DNA from: Rhizomicrobium sp.
Lineage (GTDB): Bacteria; Pseudomonadota; Alphaproteobacteria; Micropepsales; Micropepsaceae
Direction: 5' to 3'
DNA length: 64,000 nucleotides
Assembly (NCBI GenBank): GCA_037200985.1
Contig: JBBCGJ010000001.1
Coordinates: 3,324,756 to 3,388,755 of the forward strand
A model generated the notes under the pieces. It was not told the origin of the DNA. It ran no database searches and worked only from the letters and a program-made list of their open reading frames with translations. Every line of letters begins with the position of its first letter. The first letter of the stretch is position 1. Shown here one piece after another: positions 52,622-61,506 of the stretch. Position numbers and translations under genes: made by a program.

Positions 52622-53794
52622 TTACTCCGCCGCCTTGGTCGCCTTCTTGGCTTCGGCCTCGTGATGCTTCTGGATCGTCTGCATCGCCGCGCTCATCGCG
52701 GCGCCGATGAAGCGCTCCTTGTTGTCGCGGGCCCAGGCGAAAGCCTCTTCGCGCTTTTCGTTGGCGCCGTTGATCACCGGCGTGACGTGGCGCTGCCAGA
52801 GTTCGTAGGACTTCTTGGTCGCGTCGAAATTCGCCCAATTGTGCGCGAGCTGGAGGAAGACGCCGAACTCGCCCTGCTTGGCCTGAAGCCGGCGGATCTG
52901 CGCGATGGCGTCGTCGGGCGTGCCGATGACGAGCTGGCCGTCCTCGACCAGCTTCTCCACCGAGCGCGCCTCGGTCGCCTCGCGGCCCGCGACCGCGCTG
53001 ATGCCGCCGAAATAGCTCTGCCATTTGGCGAGGCCGAACTTCACGTTCTCGAACGCCTGTTCGCGGGTCTCGGCGATGTGCACGGGACCGACCAGGCGCA
53101 GGCGCTGCGGGTCCATCGTCTTGCCGTGCTCGGCGGCGGTGTCGTTGGCGATCTTCCAGTTGATGCCGAGCGCGTCATAGCCGCCGGCCTGGGTCGCCGC
53201 CACGCAAAGCATGCCGAAGCCGTGACGGCCGGCGAGCTTGCCGCCCGAGGGCGTGACCGACGACGCCACCGCCACTTCGGGATGCGGCCAGGTATAGGGC
53301 TTGAGCTGGCAGGTCGCGTCGACCAGCGTGAACCAGTCGGATTTGTGCGTGACGCGCTCGCCCTTGAAGAGGCGCAGGATCACCTCGATCGCCTCGACCA
53401 TGCGGTCGCGCTGGGTCGAAGGCTCGATCCCCATCGAGAAAGCGTCCGACGGCAGAAGGCCCGGACCGACGCCGAGCATGAAGCGGCCGCGCGTCTGATG
53501 ATCGAGCTGGATGACGCGGTTCGCGGTCATCAGCGGATTGTGATAGGGGAGCGAAATCACGCCCGAGCCGAGCATGATGCGCTTGGTGCGCTCCGCCGCG
53601 GCGGCGATGAAGACTTCGGGACTGGCGATGATCTCGTAGCCGGCGGAGTGATGCTCACCGATCCAGGCTTCTTCGTAGCCCAGGCGATCCAGATGCTCGA
53701 TCAGCTCCAGGTCGCGCTGGATGCAGAGCGTCGGATCCTCGTCGACCGGATGGAAGGGCGCGAGAAAGATTCCGTTTTTGAGTTTGATCGCCAT
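52622..53794 (-). CDS. LLM-class flavin-dependent oxidoreductase
   Basis: A 390-aa bacterial-luciferase-like TIM-barrel monooxygenase. The pattern includes LELIEHLDRLGYEEAWIGEHH (helix 1), RIMLGSGVISLPYHNPLMTANRVIQLDHQTRGR, LGVGPGLLP, and VAVASSVTPSGGKLAGRHGFGML. It is close to alkanal- and F420/FMN-dependent LLM members. The substrate is not deducible. It begins at ATG 53794 with MAIKLKNGIFL. Neighbour: an amidase upstream. Confidence 0.88.
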   Translation of the reverse strand: MAIKLKNGIFLAPFHPVDEDPTLCIQRDLELIEHLDRLGYEEAWIGEHHSAGYEIIASPEVFIAAAAERTKRIMLGSGVISLPYHNPLMTANRVIQLDHQTRGRFMLGVGPGLLPSDAFSMGIEPSTQRDRMVEAIEVILRLFKGERVTHKSDWFTLVDATCQLKPYTWPHPEVAVASSVTPSGGKLAGRHGFGMLCVAATQAGGYDALGINWKIANDTAAEHGKTMDPQRLRLVGPVHIAETREQAFENVKFGLAKWQSYFGGISAVAGREATEARSVEKLVEDGQLVIGTPDDAIAQIRRLQAKQGEFGVFLQLAHNWANFDATKKSYELWQRHVTPVINGANEKREEAFAWARDNKERFIGAAMSAAMQTIQKHHEAEAKKATKAAE

Positions 53795-53865
53795 GGTCGT
53801 TTCCCCGGTATATCTCTGAGGGCCTTATGCCATAGGCGCGGGTGCGAGTCGCCATTTCCCCAACG

Positions 53866-55293
53866 TCAAAGCGGCGGCGGCGCGAAGCCGCCGAGGTCTT
53901 CCTCAACGGCAGCGGCAAAATCGAACAGGCGATCCTCGCCGTGCCACGGGCCCATGATCTGCACGCCGACGGGGAGGCCCTGCGCCGTTTGCCCAGCCGG
54001 CACCGCAAGCGCCGGCGCGTGCAGCGCGGAAGCGGGCGAAATCCAGTTGAGCATGAAGCGGTACGGCACGGTCGTCCCGTCGACGTCGAGGACGCGTTCG
54101 TTGAATCCCGGCTCCTGCTGATGGGCGAAGGGCGGCACCATGCCGATGGGCATGACGACCGCGTCGTAGCGTTCGAAGAATTTCGCGAGCTTGTCTTTCA
54201 GCGCCTGGCGGCGCACCAGCGCCGCGACGTGTTCGCGATAGGTCGGCACGGCGAGCAGGCGCGACAGGGCGATGTCGGCGCCTTCGCCGCCCTCGGCGAC
54301 AAGCTTGCGGTCGGCCTCGCGCATCGCCTCGAACGCCGCCAGCAGCGCGTCCGGATACTCGACCGAGACGATCGGCACCAGGATCGCCAGATAGGTTTCG
54401 AGCAGCGCCTGGCCGTCGATGTCGGGCTTGGCGCGCTCGACATGCGCGCCGGATTTTTCGAGCGCGGCGGCGGCGCGGTTCACGCCGTCGCGCACGTCGC
54501 GGGCCAGCGGCCAGGAGGCTTCCTCATCCCACACCGCGACGCGGGCGCCTTTCACATCGCGGCGCGCTTGTTCGGGCGTGCCGCGCAGCACGCTCCACAA
54601 CAGCTTGAGATCGCCGGCGTTGCGCGCCATCGGGCCGTAGACGCCGATGTCGCATTCGTAATAGGCGGCGGGATCCGGCGGGACATGGCCGCGGCCGTCG
54701 AGCACGCCCCAGGTCGGTTTCAAGGCCGTCACGCCGCAATAATTCGCCGGATGGCGCAGCGAGCCGCCGATGTCCGAGCCGATCTCCAGCGGCGTCACGC
54801 CGGTGGCGAGCGCCGCGCCGGCGCCGCCCGACGAGCCGCCGGGGACTTTCGTGAGATCGTAGGGATTGTTCGTGGTGCCGTGGAGGACGTTGAAGGTCTG
54901 GTAGTCGCCGAGCATGAAGGGGACGTTGGTCTTGCCCCAGATCACCGCGCCGGCGGCGCGCGTTTTGGCGACCAGCGCCGCGTCGGCGCAATCCTTGGCG
55001 CGGTCCTTGAACTGCGGCGCGCCCGCGGTGGCAGGCATGTTCTGGACGTCGAAGCCGTCCTTGATCGTCATCGGCAGGCCGGCGAGCGCGCCCGGCGCCG
55101 CGCCTTTCGCGCGGGCCGCGTCGATCGCGGCAGCGTCCGTCTTCGCGCGTGCGATATCGGTTTCGATGACGGCGTTGATCTTCGGCGCGACCGCATCGTT
55201 GCGCGCCAGATGCGCATCCAGCAGTTCGCGGGCCGAGACCTTCTTCGCCGCCAGATCGGCGAGCATCGATCGTGCCGTAGCGTAAGTGTCCAT
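53866..55293 (-). CDS. Amidase signature-family enzyme
   Basis: A 475-aa amidase. The Ser-cisSer-Lys triad is visible: Lys78 (TIKDGFD), Ser154/155 in PGGSSGGAGA, and the nucleophile Ser178 in SDIGGSLR. The length is typical. It hydrolyses an amide of unknown identity; not GatA, as no gatC/gatB are near. It diverges from the alcohol dehydrogenase with about 70 bp between. Confidence 0.9.
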   Translation of the reverse strand: MDTYATARSMLADLAAKKVSARELLDAHLARNDAVAPKINAVIETDIARAKTDAAAIDAARAKGAAPGALAGLPMTIKDGFDVQNMPATAGAPQFKDRAKDCADAALVAKTRAAGAVIWGKTNVPFMLGDYQTFNVLHGTTNNPYDLTKVPGGSSGGAGAALATGVTPLEIGSDIGGSLRHPANYCGVTALKPTWGVLDGRGHVPPDPAAYYECDIGVYGPMARNAGDLKLLWSVLRGTPEQARRDVKGARVAVWDEEASWPLARDVRDGVNRAAAALEKSGAHVERAKPDIDGQALLETYLAILVPIVSVEYPDALLAAFEAMREADRKLVAEGGEGADIALSRLLAVPTYREHVAALVRRQALKDKLAKFFERYDAVVMPIGMVPPFAHQQEPGFNERVLDVDGTTVPYRFMLNWISPASALHAPALAVPAGQTAQGLPVGVQIMGPWHGEDRLFDFAAAVEEDLGGFAPPPL

Positions 55294-55366
55294 CGCTGCG
55301 CCCTCCCGTTTGCCTCAACCGGAACATGGCATAACGTGCCGCCGCTCGAAATGCTTTGGGGTCCCC

Positions 55367-56392
55367 ATGCGCGCCGCCGTGTTCCAGGAAATCGCCAAGC
55401 CGCTGGTCGTGGAGACCATCGCCGACCCGGTGCCGGGGCCGCACGACATCGTCCTGCGCGTGAAGACCTGCGGCATCTGCGGCTCCGACCTGCACATGAC
55501 CGAAGCCGGCACGATCATGCCGCTGCCGGGCGGAGCGGTGATGGGACATGAATTCGCCGGCGAGGTGATGGAGGCCGGCAAGGCCGTCACCCATCTGTGG
55601 AAGACAGGCGACCGTGTCGCGGGCTTTCCGGTGATCTGCTGCGGCGAGCATTCGCCGTGCCTGTCGCTGTCGCTGAGCAGCGCCTGCCCGAAACTCATTC
55701 CCGTCGGTCTCGGCCAGAGCCCGGGCGCCTATGCGGAGTATGTGCGGATCGGCGCGAGCAGCGGCTATCGCCTTCCCGACAGCGTATCGTTCCGCGAGGG
55801 CGCGATGGTCGAGCCGCTTGCCGTCGGCCTGCACGCCGTCGACATGGCGAAGCTGGAGCGCGGCGCGACGGTGCTGGTGATCGGCGCGGGGCCGGTCGGG
55901 CTCGCGGTGATGCTGTGGGCCAAGTTCCTGGGCGCGCGGCATGTGATCGTGAGCGAGAAGGCGGATGTGCGGAAGAAAATGGCGGCGCGCTTCGGCGCCA
56001 CCGACGCGATCGATCCGGACCAGCCGCTGACGCCGCAAGTGATGAAGATCGCCGGCAAGGCACCGGACGTGATCTTCGAATGCGTCGGCGCGCCAGGGCT
56101 TCTGATGAGCGCGATGGCGGAGGCGCCGCGCGGCGGGCGCATCCTGGTCGCCGGCGTCTGCCAGAAGCCCGACACGATCATGCCGCTGATCGGCATCGTG
56201 AAGGAGATCGCGATCCAGTTCGTGCTGGGCTATCGCCCGGCGGATTTCGACTACGTCATCGCGATGATCGCGTCCGACCGCGTCGACGTCGAGCACATGA
56301 TCACCGACATCGTCGACCTGGACGCCCTGCCCGCCGCCTTCGAGGCGCTGCGCAAGCCGTCGCACCAGTGCAAGGTGATGCTGGAGAACTGA
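55367..56392 (+). CDS. Zinc-dependent medium-chain alcohol dehydrogenase
   Basis: A 341-aa MDR-family protein. Catalytic zinc ligands are Cys38 (GICGSDLH) and His61-Glu62 (GHEF). The structural zinc site is irregular: Cys91, Cys92, Cys98 and Cys107 instead of the usual C-x2-C-x2-C-x7-C. The NAD(P)-binding motif GAGPVGLA is near residue 172. It could oxidise an aldehyde or alcohol substrate. The start was set at ATG 55367, the family start MRAAVFQE. It is 5 bp upstream of the NIPSNAP-like gene, so the two form an operon. Confidence 0.88.
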   Translation: MRAAVFQEIAKPLVVETIADPVPGPHDIVLRVKTCGICGSDLHMTEAGTIMPLPGGAVMGHEFAGEVMEAGKAVTHLWKTGDRVAGFPVICCGEHSPCLSLSLSSACPKLIPVGLGQSPGAYAEYVRIGASSGYRLPDSVSFREGAMVEPLAVGLHAVDMAKLERGATVLVIGAGPVGLAVMLWAKFLGARHVIVSEKADVRKKMAARFGATDAIDPDQPLTPQVMKIAGKAPDVIFECVGAPGLLMSAMAEAPRGGRILVAGVCQKPDTIMPLIGIVKEIAIQFVLGYRPADFDYVIAMIASDRVDVEHMITDIVDLDALPAAFEALRKPSHQCKVMLEN

Positions 56393-56397
56393 CGGTC

Positions 56398-57024
56398 ATG
56401 CCGGCGCATTACGACTACCTGACCTTCACGCTGATGCGCGGGCGCAAGGCCTGGGCGGATTTCGCCGCGCATGTGCGGGACGTCGCGGCACCCGCCATCG
56501 CAGCGGATGGCGGCGAGGTGCTGGGACTGTTCCAGGGGCAGCTCGGCTTCGCCTCGAACGAGGCGGCGATCCTGCTGCGCTGGCCGGACGCGCGGCGCGA
56601 CCGGCTGCGCGAGATCGACACGGCGCCCGGCGTCGCGGCGATTCATCCGCAGAAGCTGACGCCGACGGTGCGGCCGGCGGACGACAAGCGCCTCAGGAGC
56701 GGCGGCATTTATGTGCATCGCTGGTTCACCGTCGACGCCGACAGCGTGGCGGATTTCGTGGCGCTGTCGAACCGCGCCTGGGAGAACTTCGAAGGCAGCT
56801 ACGACACCGAGATCTTCGGGCTCTTCACCGCCGAGGCCACGGCCGAGGACGTGCGCGACGGCGCCGGGCGGCTACTTCTGCTGACCTATTACGCGAGCCA
56901 CGGCGTGTGGGAGACTTCGCGCGACCAGACGCGCGATCCGGCGGGCCTGTTCGCAAAGCGCCACGAACTGACGCGGTCGACCGTCGGGCGCAGCTCTTTG
57001 ACGGTGCCGCTCGCCGCGGCGTAG
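56398..57024 (+). CDS. NIPSNAP-like protein
   Basis: A 208-aa protein with two ferredoxin-like (dimeric alpha-beta barrel) repeats: DYLTFTLMRGRKAWADFAAHV, and GGIYVHRWFTVDADSVADFVALSNRAWENFEGSYDTEIFG. This follows the NIPSNAP domain pattern. The function of bacterial members is unknown; some are linked to aromatic or monooxygenase chemistry. The start is at ATG 56398, five bases after the dehydrogenase stop. Confidence 0.75.
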   Translation: MPAHYDYLTFTLMRGRKAWADFAAHVRDVAAPAIAADGGEVLGLFQGQLGFASNEAAILLRWPDARRDRLREIDTAPGVAAIHPQKLTPTVRPADDKRLRSGGIYVHRWFTVDADSVADFVALSNRAWENFEGSYDTEIFGLFTAEATAEDVRDGAGRLLLLTYYASHGVWETSRDQTRDPAGLFAKRHELTRSTVGRSSLTVPLAAA

Positions 57025-57067
57025 GGAACTGATCTCAAACGGGAATTCTCGCCGCGGCCGAAATTTC

Positions 57068-57083
57068 GTGACGTGGACGTCAC
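57068..57083. promoter_or_regulatory. 16-bp perfect palindrome upstream of the 98-aa ORF
   Basis: GTGACGT-GG-ACGTCAC is a perfect inverted repeat 66 bp upstream of the 57149 start. It may be the operator of a regulator not encoded in the window. Confidence 0.4.
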
Positions 57084-57148
57084 CTTAAGCCTTGCCTCGG
57101 CCCCCGCGTCTCTCTTAGATGCAGGCCTTCGATACAAGGGAGGACGAT

Positions 57149-57445
57149 ATGTCCGTCGATGGCAAGTGGAACATCACGATCAATTCACCGATGGGCGCGC
57201 AGAAGGCGACGCTCGATCTCAAAGCCGAAGGCGCCACGCTGACGGGCACGCAGGCCGCCGCGCAGGGCTCCATGGCGATCGCCAACGGCAAGGTCGACGG
57301 CAACACCATCTCCTGGGCGGTGTCGATCACCTCGCCCATGCCGATGACGCTGGAGTTCAGCGGCAAGGTCGAAGGCGACAGCCTGAGCGGCAATGTGAAG
57401 GCCGGCGCGTTCGGCTCCTTCCCGTTCTCGGGCGGCCGCGCTTAA
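57149..57445 (+). CDS. Conserved hypothetical protein (98 aa)
   Basis: A 98-aa protein with strong beta-strand character: SVDGKWNITINSPMGAQKATLDLKAEG, then SPMPMTLEFSGKVEGDSLSGN and a glycine-rich end GAFGSFPFSGGRA. It resembles small beta-barrel proteins found in alphaproteobacteria, without known function. The start follows GGGAGGAC. A strong intrinsic terminator follows at 57469. Confidence 0.7.
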   Translation: MSVDGKWNITINSPMGAQKATLDLKAEGATLTGTQAAAQGSMAIANGKVDGNTISWAVSITSPMPMTLEFSGKVEGDSLSGNVKAGAFGSFPFSGGRA

Positions 57446-57468
57446 GCCTGGTCCCGATCCATGGAACA

Positions 57469-57495
57469 GGGCGGTGCTCCGGCGCCGCCCTTTTT
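57469..57495 (+). terminator. Intrinsic terminator after the 98-aa ORF
   Basis: The stem GGGCGGTGC/GCGCCGCCC (one G-T wobble) has a four-base loop and is directly followed by TTTTT. It isolates the hypothetical gene from the psd gene 34 bp downstream. Confidence 0.82.
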
Positions 57496-57528
57496 CTTTG
57501 CGCGCGCGTTACCATCGCGGCGCTTTGC

Positions 57529-58200
57529 ATGAGGACCGTCTCCTTGCGCATTCCCATCCATCGCGAAGGCTGGCCGTTCATCGCGATTTTCGCGGTGGCC
57601 AATCTCCTGCTCTGGACGTTTTCGCCCTGGGCCGCGGCGGCGTTCCTGCCGCTGACGCTGTGGTGCGTCGCCTTCTTCCGCGATCCCGAACGCACGCCGC
57701 CGCCGGGCGAGGCGCGGATCGTCAGCCCCGCCGACGGCAAGCTGCTGCCGATCGTAGAGGCCGTTCCGCCGGAGGAACTGGGCCTTGGGCCCGAGCCGCG
57801 CCGCCGGCTGTCGATCTTCATGAACGTCTTCAACGTGCATGTGAACCGCATGCCGCTGAGCGGCACGGTCGTCGCGCTCGCCTACCGGCCGGGACGGTTC
57901 TTCAACGCCTCCTTCGACAAGGCGAGCGTGCACAACGAACGGATGTCGGCGCGGGTGCGGCCGGCGGGTGCAACCGATCCGAGCAGGGACCTTGTCGTGG
58001 TGCAGATCGCCGGCCTGGTGGCACGCCGGATCGTCTGCGACGTTAAACAGGACGAGGCCGTCCGGCGGGGGATGCGCTACGGCATGATCCGCTTCGGCAG
58101 CCGGCTGGACGTCTATTTGCCACCGGATGCCAAGATCGTGATACAAGACGGTTCTGTGACAAAGGCCGGCGAGACCGTGCTCGCCGAATTGCAAGGGTAG
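57529..58200 (+). CDS. psd: Phosphatidylserine decarboxylase proenzyme (short type)
   Basis: A 223-aa membrane-associated decarboxylase that forms phosphatidylethanolamine. The pyruvoyl self-cleavage site is Gly190-Ser191 in MIRFGSRLDVYL. Other hallmarks are IVSPADGKLLP and FNVHVNRMPLSG. One N-terminal hydrophobic segment (residues 16-50) anchors it. It is located immediately before pssA, which makes its substrate, so both steps of PE synthesis are coupled. The ATG at 57529 fits the family start; upstream in-frame codons cross the terminator. Confidence 0.92.
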   Translation: MRTVSLRIPIHREGWPFIAIFAVANLLLWTFSPWAAAAFLPLTLWCVAFFRDPERTPPPGEARIVSPADGKLLPIVEAVPPEELGLGPEPRRRLSIFMNVFNVHVNRMPLSGTVVALAYRPGRFFNASFDKASVHNERMSARVRPAGATDPSRDLVVVQIAGLVARRIVCDVKQDEAVRRGMRYGMIRFGSRLDVYLPPDAKIVIQDGSVTKAGETVLAELQG

Positions 58201-58209
58201 GTTAACCTA

Positions 58210-58989
58210 TTGGCGCACCATAGACTTCATCGTCGGCGCATGGCCGAAAGGCTGGAAGAGCTTTCAGTCGGCCGCGTCGTGCCCAGCGTGCTGACGCTGC
58301 TGGGCCTGTGCAGCGGCATCACCGCCATCAAATTCGCCATCGAGGCCGATTGGAGCGCCGCGGTTATCGCCATCATCTTCGCGATGGTGTTCGACATGCT
58401 GGACGGGCGCGCGGCGCGCTTCCTGGGCGCCGACACCTCGTTCGGGGCGCAGCTCGATTCGCTCGCCGACCTCGTCAGCTTCGGCGTCGCGCCGGGCGTT
58501 CTGATCTATATGTGGAGCCTGGAGCGCATGGGCAATGCGGGCTGGATCGCGGCGCTGATCTTCTGCGTCTGCTCCGCCATCCGCCTGGCCCGCTTCAACG
58601 TGCAGAGCGTGCGCGACGAGGGCGCGTCCTCGCGCCATCCCTATTTCACCGGCCTGCCGACGCCGGCCGCCGCCGGTCTCGTGATGCTGCCGATGCTCCT
58701 GAGCTTCCAGGGCGGCGGCGAGATTTTCCGCGCGCCGATCGTCAGCGGCGTGATGATCGCGCTCTCCGCCAGCCTGATGGTGAGCCGGCTGCCGACGCCG
58801 TCGATCAAATACATGCGCCCGGCGCGCCGCCACCGCGTGCTGGTGTGGGGCTTCGTCGGCCTGTTGGCGGGCTTCATGTTCACCTGGCCCTGGGTGACGG
58901 CGACAGTGGCGATGGCGATCTATCTGATGTCGATCCCCTTCGGCATCGCCATGCAGGCGCGCCGCGCCCGCACCCATCCGGGCGAATAG
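58210..58989 (+). CDS. pssA: CDP-diacylglycerol-serine O-phosphatidyltransferase
   Basis: A 259-aa membrane protein of the CDP-alcohol phosphatidyltransferase family. The signature D-G-x2-A-R-x8-G-x3-D-x3-D is perfect (Asp65 to Asp87, counted from the TTG start). Six or so transmembrane helices follow, ending with TWPWVTATVAMAIYLMSIPFG. It makes phosphatidylserine, the substrate of Psd. The start is either TTG 58210, keeping the basic HHRLHRRR lead, or ATG 58240. It is 9 bp after psd, an operon. Confidence 0.9.
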   Translation: MAHHRLHRRRMAERLEELSVGRVVPSVLTLLGLCSGITAIKFAIEADWSAAVIAIIFAMVFDMLDGRAARFLGADTSFGAQLDSLADLVSFGVAPGVLIYMWSLERMGNAGWIAALIFCVCSAIRLARFNVQSVRDEGASSRHPYFTGLPTPAAAGLVMLPMLLSFQGGGEIFRAPIVSGVMIALSASLMVSRLPTPSIKYMRPARRHRVLVWGFVGLLAGFMFTWPWVTATVAMAIYLMSIPFGIAMQARRARTHPGE

Positions 58990-58997
58990 CGGCCGCG

Positions 58998-59471
58998 TCA
59001 GTTCTGCGCCAGGATTTCGTCGAGCTTGATGCCCTGCTTCTGCAGCATGGCGAGCAGCATCTCGTTCTGCCGCTCCAGGTGATGCAGGATCAGCTCGACC
59101 TCCCCTTCCGCCTTGATGTTCACCTCCAGGTCGTGCTCGGCGCGCGCCTCGGAGGCGCGGCCCTGGATGTTCTGCCCGATCATCAGGAGCGGCATCAGCA
59201 TGATCTGGATCAGGTTGGAGATGAACAGCCAGAACACGAAGCCCATCGGCGGGTCGAATTGCAGCGACGGCGGCGCCAGCAGGTTCCAGCCGAGCCAGAA
59301 GACCGTCCACACCACGATCGCGAGGAAGAAGGTCATGGTGCCGACGTGATCGGTGATCCACAGCGCGACTTTTTCGAGTTGGCCCATCTCGGCCCTGATG
59401 CCGGCATAGGTGTTGCGAAGCGGATGCCTGGCGCGGATTTCTGCAAGCTTGGCGAGCGCGGCGGATGCCAT
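58998..59471 (-). CDS. DUF1003 domain-containing membrane protein
   Basis: A 157-aa protein of the DUF1003 family. Two transmembrane helices (TMTFFLAIVVWTVFWLGWNL and FVFWLFISNLIQIMLMPLLMI) separate an N-terminal domain and a C-terminal coiled coil rich in Glu/Leu (EVELILHHLERQNEMLLAMLQKQ). ATG at 59471; a TTG five codons upstream is possible. It converges with pssA. Function unknown. Confidence 0.83.
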   Translation of the reverse strand: MASAALAKLAEIRARHPLRNTYAGIRAEMGQLEKVALWITDHVGTMTFFLAIVVWTVFWLGWNLLAPPSLQFDPPMGFVFWLFISNLIQIMLMPLLMIGQNIQGRASEARAEHDLEVNIKAEGEVELILHHLERQNEMLLAMLQKQGIKLDEILAQN

Positions 59472-59606
59472 GGCGATGTCCCCCAATTCAAAGCGTCCGG
59501 ACTATTGTCGCGCGCGTGCGGCGGGGACAATGGCCGGAGCGCGGCGATCCCCTAAACTTCGCGTAATGCGGTAGGCCCAATGCGCGCCGGCCAATTCAAA
59601 AATTGT

Positions 59607-59644
59607 CATGGCCCGCATTTGCGGGCCATGACACCGTTTTTTAT
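59607..59644 (-). terminator. Single-stem repeat with T-rich run
   Basis: TCATGGCCCGC-ATTT-GCGGGCCATGA is a perfect stem followed (plus-strand reading) by CACCGTTTTTT. It lies in the 190-bp gap downstream of the DUF4337 gene. The run of T would suit a plus-strand transcript; on the minus strand the stem alone remains, so its function is uncertain. Confidence 0.5.
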
Positions 59645-59663
59645 TTGGAATTGCGAGCAGACA

Positions 59664-60242
59664 CTACAGCGCGTAAGCCGCGCCGAGCAGCGCGATGCCG
59701 ATCGCGCCGAACGCCATCGCGGCGGACCACAGCCAGTTCTTGTGCGTGATGATCGCAACGGTCGACATGGCAATGCCGATCTCGAACAGCGTGGCGGCGC
59801 CGGTCAGCCATCTGTGGCGCTCCTCATGGGCGGCGCTGGCGGCAAGAAGGCGGTCGCGGTCCTTCTCGTTGTCCTCGGCCTTCTCGCGCAGCTTGGCCTG
59901 GGTGTCGCCATAGTCCTTCGACTGCTTCTTGAAGAACGCGCCGTCGGCGCTGCCGGCCGGAGCGTTCCGCGCCGCGATGCCGTAGACGTGCTTCTTGATG
60001 CTGTCGGCCTGGAACTCGTTCCACGAATCGGTGGCGCGGTCCTGCTGCAGCACGGCCTCGCTGGTCGCGGCGAGCGAGCCTTCGCCCTCCATCGTCTCCA
60101 GGCTGCCGGCGACCGCGGTCAGGACCGCGAGGACGGCGACGGTGATCGCGACCCGCGAGATGAAGGGATCGTGCTCGTGCGAGGCGTGCTCGGCATGCTC
60201 CATGTGCTCATGCGCTTCGAGCGCGGGATTTTCCATCGTCAT
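59664..60242 (-). CDS. DUF4337 domain-containing membrane protein
   Basis: A 192-aa protein with a His/Glu-rich N-terminus (EAHEHMEHAEHASHEHD), a first transmembrane helix (VAITVAVLAVLTAVAG), a soluble helical domain with DSWNEFQADSIKKHVYGIAA, and two C-terminal helices. It matches DUF4337. The N-terminal cluster could bind metals. The ATG overlaps the stop of the amidohydrolase upstream by ATGA, indicating coupling. Confidence 0.82.
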   Translation of the reverse strand: MTMENPALEAHEHMEHAEHASHEHDPFISRVAITVAVLAVLTAVAGSLETMEGEGSLAATSEAVLQQDRATDSWNEFQADSIKKHVYGIAARNAPAGSADGAFFKKQSKDYGDTQAKLREKAEDNEKDRDRLLAASAAHEERHRWLTGAATLFEIGIAMSTVAIITHKNWLWSAAMAFGAIGIALLGAAYAL

Positions 60243-61450
60243 GCTCCCCCTAGAAACCGGTCGGCGATCGCGGCGTGCAGCGCGACGCCGTTCGCCATCG
60301 CCGCCTCGTCCATCATCATGCGGTTGGAATGACAGGCATGGGCATGGTGGGCGGAGACGCCGTGCGGCGCCACGCCCAGGAACACCATCGCGCCCGGCAT
60401 CTTCTGGAGCACATAGGAGAAATCCTCGGCGCCCATGACCGGCGCCGGCAGGCGGGCGAAGCCGCGCTCGCCGAACAGGTCGGTGACGACGCCGTGCGCG
60501 AAGGCGACGAATTTGTCGTCGTTGACGGTGACGGGATAGCCCTGCGTCAGCGTCACCGTCGCCTCGATATCATGCGCCCTGGCGATGTTCTCCGCGATGC
60601 GGACGATGCCTTCGCGGGCGGCGGCGCGGCTCCTTTCCGAGAAGCTGCGAAGCGTGCCGAGCAGCTTGGCGCTTTCAGGCACGACGTTGCCGGTCGTGCC
60701 GCTTTCGATCTTGGTGATCGAGAGCACCACCGGATCGAACGCGTCGATGCGGCGCGTCACCAGCGTCTGCAGCGCGATCACGATCTCGCAGGCCGTCGGG
60801 ATCGGGTCCAGCGTGTAATGCGGCTGCGAGGCGTGGCCGCCCTTGCCGGTGATCGCGATCTCGATCGTGTCGGTCGCCGCCATCAGCGGGCCGGGACGCG
60901 AAGCGATGACGCCGGTCGGGATGTTGGGCGAAATGTGGATCGCGAAGGCGGCGGACGGCGCGGGGGCGGCGTCCAGCATGCCTTCCTCGATCACATGGCG
61001 GGCGCCGGCAAAGCCTTCCTCGCCGGTCTGGAAGAAGAATTTGACGTTGCCGTTCAGGCGGTCGCGATGGCGATGCAAAAGATGCACCGCGCCGACCAGC
61101 ATGGCGGTGTGCGAATCGTGGCCGCAGGCATGCATGCGGCCTTCGTTGACGGATTTGAAATCGAGATCGGTGTCCTCCGGCATGGGCAGCGCGTCCATGT
61201 CGCCGCGCAGCAGGATGGTCGGGCCCTGCTGGGCGCCGCGCAGCGTGACGATCATGCTGGAGGTGGTCTTGCTGTCGGCGATCTCGACATCGAGGCCGGC
61301 AAGCGCCTCGCGGGCACGGCGCGTGGTTTCGGGCAGGTTGAGGCCGAGCTCGGGATGCTTGTGGAGGTCGCGCCGGAGCGCCACCACCATCGGCATCAGG
61401 TCGTTGGCACCCTCGCGCCAGAAACTCAGATCGCCCGTCGGATTGTCCAT
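60239..61450 (-). CDS. M20-family amidohydrolase (hippurate hydrolase-like)
   Basis: A 403-aa metallo-amidohydrolase. Metal-binding motifs include GRMHACGHDSHTAMLVGA, FFQTGEEGFAGARH (Glu-Glu) and the C-terminal GAEDFSYVLQKMPG. The dimerisation domain lies between. It is typical of HipO/AbgA-type hydrolases removing an N-acyl group from amino acids. No signal peptide. It forms an operon with the DUF4337 gene downstream. Confidence 0.9.
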   Translation of the reverse strand: MDNPTGDLSFWREGANDLMPMVVALRRDLHKHPELGLNLPETTRRAREALAGLDVEIADSKTTSSMIVTLRGAQQGPTILLRGDMDALPMPEDTDLDFKSVNEGRMHACGHDSHTAMLVGAVHLLHRHRDRLNGNVKFFFQTGEEGFAGARHVIEEGMLDAAPAPSAAFAIHISPNIPTGVIASRPGPLMAATDTIEIAITGKGGHASQPHYTLDPIPTACEIVIALQTLVTRRIDAFDPVVLSITKIESGTTGNVVPESAKLLGTLRSFSERSRAAAREGIVRIAENIARAHDIEATVTLTQGYPVTVNDDKFVAFAHGVVTDLFGERGFARLPAPVMGAEDFSYVLQKMPGAMVFLGVAPHGVSAHHAHACHSNRMMMDEAAMANGVALHAAIADRFLGGA

Positions 61451-61506
61451 CGCAGTCCCCCGCTGTTGTGTTTTGCTAGCGGGCCGCGAGGCCCGCGTAA
61501 AGTGTC

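Noticed and set aside
57073..58200. A 375-aa reading of psd starting at 57073
   Set aside because: The first 150 codons are antisense-like shadow across the 98-aa gene and its terminator; the family start is at 57529.
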